Shown: positions 58,773 through 64,000 of the stretch, one piece after another
Numbering within the stretch: position 1 is the stretch's first letter
Layout: each line of letters opens with the position of its first letter
NCBI RefSeq assembly: GCF_900156305.1
Contig: NZ_FTPL01000003.1
Coordinates: 434,001 to 498,000, forward strand
Direction: 5' to 3'
From: Edaphobacillus lindanitolerans
GTDB lineage: Bacteria; Bacillota; Bacilli; Bacillales_A; Planococcaceae
DNA: 64,000 nt
Made by a program: the position numbers and the translations under genes
Notes under the pieces: generated by a model
Seen by the model: only the letters and a program-made list of their open reading frames with translations
Databases searched by the model: none
Told to the model about the DNA's origin: nothing

Positions 58773-59945
58773 TCAGCCCAGAGGTTCCGCGTTGCGGAGT
58801 GTCCGGTCCGAATTTCGGTAGAGAAGGAGCAGGACGATCGACAGGACGGCGAGCGCCGCGGATATGCCGTAAACGCCGTCCGGCAGACGGGTGAACAGCC
58901 AGCTGAACAGGAGCGGTCCGCCGATCCGTCCGATATTGTCCATCGAATAGCTCATGCCGGCTGCGGTGCCGTACCGGCCGCCGGATTCCTTCGTCGTGAG
59001 CGAGACGAGGATCGTCCGGGCGAGCGCATTGCCGGCGGTGAACACGCACAGGGACAGACCTGCCCAGAACAGGCTTCCGGTGAACAGCATGAGGATGAGG
59101 CCGGCGGCGGTGATCATCTGGGCAAGGATGATGATGTTCGTTTCCATGCCATTTTTCACCCTGCGGACGACGCCCCCCTGGATGGCGGCATCAACGAGCC
59201 CGCTGAACATGAACAGATAGCCGATCTGCTTGGGCGTGATGTCGATTTTATGGATGTTGAACAGCTGGAAGGTCGCTTCGATTCCTGCGAGCAGGAAGGT
59301 CACCATGAATGACAGCAGGAACAGATAGCGGACCCTGTATCCCCACAGCCTGGCGGCGCCTTCCGGGATGATGGCCCGCTTCTTCGCTTCACCCTGTCGC
59401 ACGGGCTCTTTCAGCACAAATGCCGCGTAGAAGAGGAGCAGGAGGATGAGCGTGCCGGATGCGGTGAACGGAAGCGACAGGCTGTAGTCACCGAGGATGC
59501 CTCCGAACGCCGGCCCGAAGATGAATCCGAGCCCGATCGACATGCCGAGGAAGCCCATGTATTTGTTCCGGTTCTCTTCATCGGTCAGATCTGCCACAAA
59601 TCCGGTGACGGCCGTATAGAGGGCTCCGGAGAACAGTCCGCCGATGATGCGCGAGAGGTACATCATCGGGAGCGAATGGGTGAACAGGGCAAAGAGGAAG
59701 AAGCTCAGGCTGAATCCGGCAAGCCCGATCATGATGAGTTTTTTGCGCCCGGTCCTGTCGGAATACGATCCCCAGAGGGGGGCGGTGAAAAACGAGGCGA
59801 GTGCATAGACGGTGAGGAGCCCGCCGACGTGCATTTCGTCATACCCCTGCGCGACCACGGCTTCCGGCAAGACGGGAATGACGATCCCGAAGCCGAGATA
59901 GACGAGGAACTGGACGGACATGAGAAGGATGATGGCTTTTTTCAT
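58773..59945 (-). CDS. MFS multidrug exporter (DHA1/Bmr-like)
   Basis: A 390-aa, 12-span drug:H+ antiporter of the DHA1 family. KKAIILLMSVQFLVYLGFGIV leads to motif C-like GLGFIFGPAFGGILGD; the loop WGSYSDRTGRKKLIMIGL is motif A. It resembles TetA/Bmr/NorA-type exporters; the substrate is unknown. The frame opens at 59972, but CAGGTCAATG lies before ATG 59945 and the membrane start begins there. No regulator is adjacent. Confidence 0.87.
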   Translation of the reverse strand: MKKAIILLMSVQFLVYLGFGIVIPVLPEAVVAQGYDEMHVGGLLTVYALASFFTAPLWGSYSDRTGRKKLIMIGLAGFSLSFFLFALFTHSLPMMYLSRIIGGLFSGALYTAVTGFVADLTDEENRNKYMGFLGMSIGLGFIFGPAFGGILGDYSLSLPFTASGTLILLLLFYAAFVLKEPVRQGEAKKRAIIPEGAARLWGYRVRYLFLLSFMVTFLLAGIEATFQLFNIHKIDITPKQIGYLFMFSGLVDAAIQGGVVRRVKNGMETNIIILAQMITAAGLILMLFTGSLFWAGLSLCVFTAGNALARTILVSLTTKESGGRYGTAAGMSYSMDNIGRIGGPLLFSWLFTRLPDGVYGISAALAVLSIVLLLLYRNSDRTLRNAEPLG

Positions 59946-60223
59946 TTCACATTGACCTGCTTTCCAAAACATTTCGATGACCCCATTCTACTCTGCGGGA
60001 GGGGAGGGTGACAAACGGGGTCCGGCACTTATTCCAAAACCGTGAATAAAACCTTTACTGCGGGTTAACCTTTGTAACAAAATTGAAAGATTTGAGCGGG
60101 GACCCCGGTGGTATGATAAAAGGGCATATATATAAGGTTCGGATTCATCCATCAACCATGCCAGCCATGCAACCTTGCCCCGGATGCTGCGTCGGAATCT
60201 ACAGGAAGGAAGAGGTGGAACGG

Positions 60224-60364
60224 ATGGCCAAAGAAAAGGACGTCAAGACGATCGCGGAGCGGATCTCCGCGCTTGGAATCCCCGTCACGATTACGAAATC
60301 CCGCCTGGAACTGCTCAAAGCCCTTGCCCCGCCCGCAAATGTTCCCCACCCGCGCACGACCTGA
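60224..60364 (+). CDS. Small hypothetical protein
   Basis: A 46-aa basic protein, MAKEKDVKTIAERISALGIP followed by VTITKSRLELLKALAPP and a short tail. It looks soluble and helical; I do not recognise it. AGAGGTGG is 5-6 bases before ATG 60224; GTG 60215 and ATG 60113 are other starts in frame. A terminator follows directly, which supports a real transcript. Confidence 0.5.
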   Translation: MAKEKDVKTIAERISALGIPVTITKSRLELLKALAPPANVPHPRTT

Positions 60365-60372
60365 TCACTGCG

Positions 60373-60410
60373 AAAAGCTCCCGCCTCTTCGAGAGGGCGG
60401 GAGCTTTTAT
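60373..60410. terminator. Bidirectional terminator
   Basis: AAAAGCTCCCGCC (60373-60385) pairs with GGCGGGAGCTTTT (60396-60408). Confidence 0.85.
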
Positions 60411-60462
60411 GTGTGCGGGTTGATGGGGAAGCATCGCGATGTTCGAAGCCCTCTGTTTAGCC

Positions 60463-61647
60463 TCAATCCTCCGATTCGGCGCTGAACATGTAGGTCCGGT
60501 GGTGGAACTTCATGCTGAAGACGAGGCCGAGGGCGAGCATGTTGCCCATGATCGAGCTCCCTCCATAGCTGATGAGCGGGAGGGGGATCCCCGTGATCGG
60601 AAGCAGCTGGATCGTCATGCCGATGTTCTGGAACACATGGAAGGTGATCATGGCGATGATGCCCGACAGGACATAGGTGCTGAACGGATCCTTGAGCTGA
60701 AGCGTGATTTTCGTCAGATGATAGATCAGGACGAAATAGAGCGAGATGACGACGCTCGCACCGATGAATCCCCAGTCTTCACCGATGACGGAAAAGATGA
60801 AGTCGGTATGGGCTTCCGGGACATACACTTCCCGGCCCATGAACCCTTTCCCGCCGATCTGCCCCGAGCCGATCGCATTCAGGGACGTGATCAGGTGACG
60901 GCCTTCATCGGTCGAGTAGGTGTACGGGTCCAGCCATGAATAAACGCGGGCGAACTGATACTGTTTGAAACCGATTGTCTTGACGAGGAACTCCTGCATG
61001 TACAGCGCCATCCAGATGACGATGCCGCCGAGCACGGCGGTTCCGGCAAACAGCGGCGTGATGATCTTCCACGAGATGCCGGAAACGAGGATCAGCGCGG
61101 CCGTGATGGCGATGAAGACGAGCGAGGTCCCGAGGTCCGGCTGCTTGAAGATGAAAAACAGCGGAAGGGCCATGACGCCCGCCAGCTTCAGGAGCAGCAT
61201 CAGGTCCGTCTGAACCGTGCGGATGAGATTCTTCTCATTGTGCATGGTGATCAGCTTGGCCGCTCCGATGATGTAGAACGTCTTCATGAACTCGGCGGGC
61301 TGGATGTCCCCGATCGGAAGGTGGAACCAGCTTTTTGCGTTGTTCCGCGGCTCGACGAGCGCCATGCTGCCCGGCAGGACGTGGAGCAGGAAGAGGGAAA
61401 AGACGCCGGCCCCGTAGATGAGCCATGCAGCCTTTTTATATTGCTCCGGATCGAAGTACATCATGACGGCGATGATGAAGGCGCCGACGGCATACCAACG
61501 GATCTGGGCCGGCACGAAGTTCGTATGGTTATATTGTCCGGTCGTCTGCGCCGATGCGATGGCGAAGGAACTGATGATCAGAAACAGCAATAAGATGAAC
61601 GCAAGCGTCCAGTCAAACCGGTCTGACGGCCGATTGTTCAGCTTCAT
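60463..61647 (-). CDS. rodA: Rod-shape peptidoglycan polymerase RodA/FtsW family
   Basis: A 394-aa, ten-span SEDS-family glycosyltransferase, which polymerises lipid II into glycan strands. Marks are GSMALVEPRNNAKSWFHLPIG, IQPAEFMKTFYIIGAAKLI, FKQPDLGTSLVFIAITAAL, the HTDFIFSVIGEDWGFIGA block with the catalytic Asp in the preceding loop, and the ending LPLISYGGSSIMGNM. Placed next to ddl and murF it is more likely RodA than FtsW or SpoVE. AGGTGAT is 5 bases before ATG 61647; the frame to 61734 lacks a start site. Confidence 0.9.
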   Translation of the reverse strand: MKLNNRPSDRFDWTLAFILLLFLIISSFAIASAQTTGQYNHTNFVPAQIRWYAVGAFIIAVMMYFDPEQYKKAAWLIYGAGVFSLFLLHVLPGSMALVEPRNNAKSWFHLPIGDIQPAEFMKTFYIIGAAKLITMHNEKNLIRTVQTDLMLLLKLAGVMALPLFFIFKQPDLGTSLVFIAITAALILVSGISWKIITPLFAGTAVLGGIVIWMALYMQEFLVKTIGFKQYQFARVYSWLDPYTYSTDEGRHLITSLNAIGSGQIGGKGFMGREVYVPEAHTDFIFSVIGEDWGFIGASVVISLYFVLIYHLTKITLQLKDPFSTYVLSGIIAMITFHVFQNIGMTIQLLPITGIPLPLISYGGSSIMGNMLALGLVFSMKFHHRTYMFSAESED

Positions 61648-61970
61648 GGATATCACCTGAAATTTCTTGGAATAGATTGAGCCAATACGCTCCATTATAC
61701 CGCAACTGAAGTCGGATTGCGCGGATTCCTGCAATCTATTGGACGAGATTGAAAGAGAAATGTTTCCATTCCGCCATACAATTCGTTCGGCGCCCGATTT
61801 GACGATTCATCATGCCGGCGGGCGGCTGGCGGGCCGCATGGCGTCCGTTCCGGATCATCCCCGCCAGCCGCCGCTTCCGGGGGTGATCCGCCTGAAAAAA
61901 TCCGCCCGCCCCGTCACATGTCCGGCCGCTCGTGCTACACTGTAAGTATCCAAGATACGGAGGTTTCCAC
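61648..61970. other. Divergent intergenic region between rodA and ddl
   Basis: A 13-bp inverted repeat, GGCGGCTGGCGGG (61821-61833) with CCCGCCAGCCGCC (61860-61872), has a 26-base loop and no T-run, so it is not a standard terminator. Toward ddl there is an extended -10, TGCTACACT (61933-61941). No supported gene is present; an open frame at 61739-61945 has no ribosome site. Confidence 0.5.
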
Positions 61971-63050
61971 ATGAAAAATCGGATTTTTCTTCTATATGGC
62001 GGCAAGTCGGCGGAGCATGATGTGTCGCTGTCAACGGCACGCGCCGTCTCGCATGCCCTTGATTTCTCCAAGTATGACGTAACACCCGTGTTCATCACGC
62101 CGCAAGGGGAATGGCGTCCGGGGCCGCTGCTTGCAGGACCGGCAGAACAGGTGACGGATCTCTTGATCGGAGAGGCAGGGACATCCGCTCCTGCGCGCCT
62201 GGCGGACGGCATCGGGGCGCTTGCCGATGAGGCGCCGGGGCAGCCGGTCGTCATCCCGCTGCTGCACGGCCCGAACGGCGAAGACGGGACTGTGCAGGGG
62301 CTGCTGGAAGTCATGGATCTCCCATACGTCGGAAACGGTGTGCTCGCATCGGCCGCCGGTATGGACAAGGTGGTCATGAAGCAGCTGTTCGGTTCGGTCG
62401 GCCTGAACCAGGTGCCGTTCGTCCATTTCATCCGGAGCGAGTGGGAAAGCGACCGGGACGTGATCCTTGCCAAAGTGGAGGCGCGGCTGTCCTGGCCGGT
62501 GTTCGTCAAGCCGGCGAATCTCGGATCAAGCGTCGGGATTTCCAGGGCCACCGACCGCGTTTCACTCATCCGTGCCATCGGGGAAGCCCTCCGGTACGAC
62601 CGGAAAGTCATCATCGAGCAGGGGGTCGACGGCCGGGAGATCGAAATGGGACTCCTTGGCAATGATGATCCGAAATGCTCGGTCATCGGTGAGATCAGTT
62701 CGGCATCGGAGTTCTATGATTATGAATCCAAATATCAGGACGGCAACACGGTCCTGACGATTCCGGCGGAAATCCCCGAACCTGCCGTCACGGAAATGGA
62801 ACGGATGGCAAAAGCGGCGTTCAAGGTGCTCGACTGCTCGGGTCTTGTCCGCGCCGACTTCTTCCTCACGAAAGACAATGAAGTGCTCATCAACGAAGTG
62901 AATACGATGCCCGGGTTCACGCCGACGAGCATGTTCCCGCTCCTCTGGCAGCACACGGGCATGACTTACCCGGAACTCATCGAAGAGCTGATCCGCCTGG
63001 CGCTCGAACGACATGCAGAAAAGCAGTCGCTGAATACAGACAGAAATTGA
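61971..63050 (+). CDS. ddl: D-alanine--D-alanine ligase
   Basis: A 359-aa ATP-grasp enzyme that joins two D-alanines for peptidoglycan stem peptides. Seen: the start RIFLLYGGKSAEHDVSLSTA, PVVIPLLHGPNGEDGTVQGL, the ATP-binding PVFVKPANLGSSVGISRA and the ending LINEVNTMPGFTPTSMFPLL. GGAGGT is 7 bases before ATG 61971. murF follows after 13 bases, the classic ddl-murF pair. Confidence 0.95.
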   Translation: MKNRIFLLYGGKSAEHDVSLSTARAVSHALDFSKYDVTPVFITPQGEWRPGPLLAGPAEQVTDLLIGEAGTSAPARLADGIGALADEAPGQPVVIPLLHGPNGEDGTVQGLLEVMDLPYVGNGVLASAAGMDKVVMKQLFGSVGLNQVPFVHFIRSEWESDRDVILAKVEARLSWPVFVKPANLGSSVGISRATDRVSLIRAIGEALRYDRKVIIEQGVDGREIEMGLLGNDDPKCSVIGEISSASEFYDYESKYQDGNTVLTIPAEIPEPAVTEMERMAKAAFKVLDCSGLVRADFFLTKDNEVLINEVNTMPGFTPTSMFPLLWQHTGMTYPELIEELIRLALERHAEKQSLNTDRN

Positions 63051-63063
63051 GGGAAGACTTTCA

Positions 63064-64000
63064 TGAAACGGACACTTCAACAAATCGCCCGCTGGCTCGG
63101 CGCTGAATCGCGGCCCGGCTGGGAAGAAATCATCGTGACCGGCGCTTCAATTGATACGCGCACACTCAGGGAAGGGGACCTGTTCATCCCGTTCAAGGGC
63201 GAGCAGGCGGACGGCCACCGGTTCGCAGGCCAGGCATTTGAAAAAGGTGCCTCGGCGACGCTCTGGCAGGAAGGGGTGCCCGGTGCACCGGAAGACCGGC
63301 CGGTCCTGTTCGTAACGGATCCGGAACAGGCGCTCCAGCAGATGGCCCGCAGCTACCGGGACGAACTGGACGCCGTGTTCATCGGCATCACGGGCTCCAA
63401 CGGCAAGACTTCGACGAAAGATCTCGTTGCAGGCGTTCTGTCCCCGTATTTCAATGTCCGCAAAACGGAAGGGAACTTCAACAACGAGCTCGGCCTGCCC
63501 CTCACGATCCTTTCTCTTGAGGAAGACACGCAGTACGCAGTGCTCGAGATGGGGATGAGCGGCTTCGGGGAGATCTCGTTCCTGTCGGAGCTCGCCCGTC
63601 CGGCATTCGCTGTCATCACGAACATCGGCGAAGCGCATCTGCAGGACCTTGGCTCGCGCGAAGGGATCGCAAAGGCGAAGTCTGAAATCACGGACGGCCT
63701 GCAGCGGGGCGGCAGATTGTTCTATGACGGGGACGAGCCGCTTCTCGCACCCCATGCCCGGAAACTGACGGAAGGCACCGCCGTACCGTTCGGCAGGGGG
63801 CCGGAGTGTGCGCTCCGGCTTGAGTCCGTCGAAGCATCCGAGTCGGGCAGCAGATTCCGGACATCCGGCCTGATCAGCGGGGAATTTGAAATCCCGGTTC
63901 TCGGCGCCCACCAGGCGAAGAATGCGCTCGCGGCCATCCTCATCGGAACGGAAGCAGGCCTTTCACCCGACCGGATCCGTACGGCGCTCCGGGACGTGTC
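63064..64000 (+). CDS. murF: UDP-MurNAc-tripeptide--D-Ala-D-Ala ligase, 5' part
   Basis: The first 312 codons of murF, running off the right edge. MurF adds the D-Ala-D-Ala made by Ddl to UDP-MurNAc-tripeptide. The N-terminus reads MKRTLQQIARWLGAES, then VTGASIDTRTLREGDLFIPF; the ATP site is GITGSNGKTSTKDL, followed by EGNFNNELGLPLTIL, LEMGMSGFGEISFL and ITNIGEAHLQDLGSREGIAK. AGGGAAGAC precedes ATG 63064. The rest of the central domain and the C-terminal domain are missing because of the window edge. Confidence 0.94.

Noticed and set aside
61739-61945. 68-codon frame between rodA and ddl
   Set aside because: No ribosome site, and its composition follows the GC-rich inverted repeat.

Overview
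The window looks like chromosomal DNA of a fairly GC-rich member of the Bacillales, most likely a Planococcaceae relative such as Bhargavaea or Planococcus. This is inferred from gene content, not from a marker gene: YclQ, MntR, CvfB, YpuA, TcyP, CadC/CadA, NsrR/Hmp, a seven-gene Mrp antiporter and lmo0937-type proteins all look like low-GC Gram-positive (Firmicutes) versions. The DNA itself is GC-rich, Shine-Dalgarno sites are strong, and TTG or GTG starts are frequent. I saw no rRNA, tRNA, CRISPR array, phage or insertion sequence. Genes are packed on both strands, and most convergent pairs share one bidirectional hairpin terminator.

Layout. 0-8.4 kb: end of a siderophore importer (yclP-yclQ), a PAP2 phosphatase, a uracil-DNA-glycosylase-like protein, a PAS-GGDEF-EAL protein, a ZIP metal transporter, a NiaP-like permease, a BltD-like acetyltransferase and MsrA. 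8.4-11.6 kb: a 21-bp repeat array, a minus-strand MazG-like/SGNH pair, a DNA glycosylase and a DJ-1/PfpI protein. 11.7-17.3 kb: arsR-arsB, a GNAT protein, divergent hmp/nsrR with an apparent NsrR box on the hmp promoter, and ppaC. 17.3-18.0 kb: a large 20/80-bp nested repeat array. 18-24.7 kb: YitT, an ATPase, a Rieske-type oxidoreductase, a DsbA-like protein, YceI, MurB and a KdpD-like universal stress protein. 25-31 kb: mrpABCDEFG (Na+/H+ antiport). 31-45 kb: a penicillin-acylase-type hydrolase, a P1 peptidase, UspA, cadC-cadA with two operators, MntR, CvfB, YpuA, several GNAT proteins and several small proteins. 45-54 kb: a lipid kinase, an AraC regulator, YidC, an MFS permease, a VanY-type peptidase, cardiolipin synthase and TcyP. 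54-57 kb: an HTH-TPR regulator, a 64-aa protein and an MFS exporter. 57-64 kb: a PAS-GGDEF protein, an MFS exporter, RodA, Ddl and the start of MurF.

The most striking unit is at 53951-56920. A minus-strand HTH-TPR regulator (RRNPP-like layout) faces a gene for an unrecognised 64-aa protein and a DHA3-type MFS exporter. Four copies of a 17-bp palindrome, GTTYAATNNNATTRAAC, sit in two pairs. In each pair the two operators start exactly 54 bp apart and bracket one sigma-A-type promoter with identical spacing. A promoter for the regulator appears to run through one of them. This looks like an autoregulated module that controls a small protein and an exporter together.

Several functional groups recur: metal and toxic-ion handling (Fe, Zn, As, Cd, Mn), ion homeostasis (Mrp), cell-wall synthesis (MurB, RodA, Ddl, MurF, VanY), redox and nitrosative stress (MsrA, Hmp, NsrR, DsbA, Usp) and cyclic-di-GMP turnover (two proteins). 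Functions are assigned from motifs and remembered family sequences only; no database search was possible.
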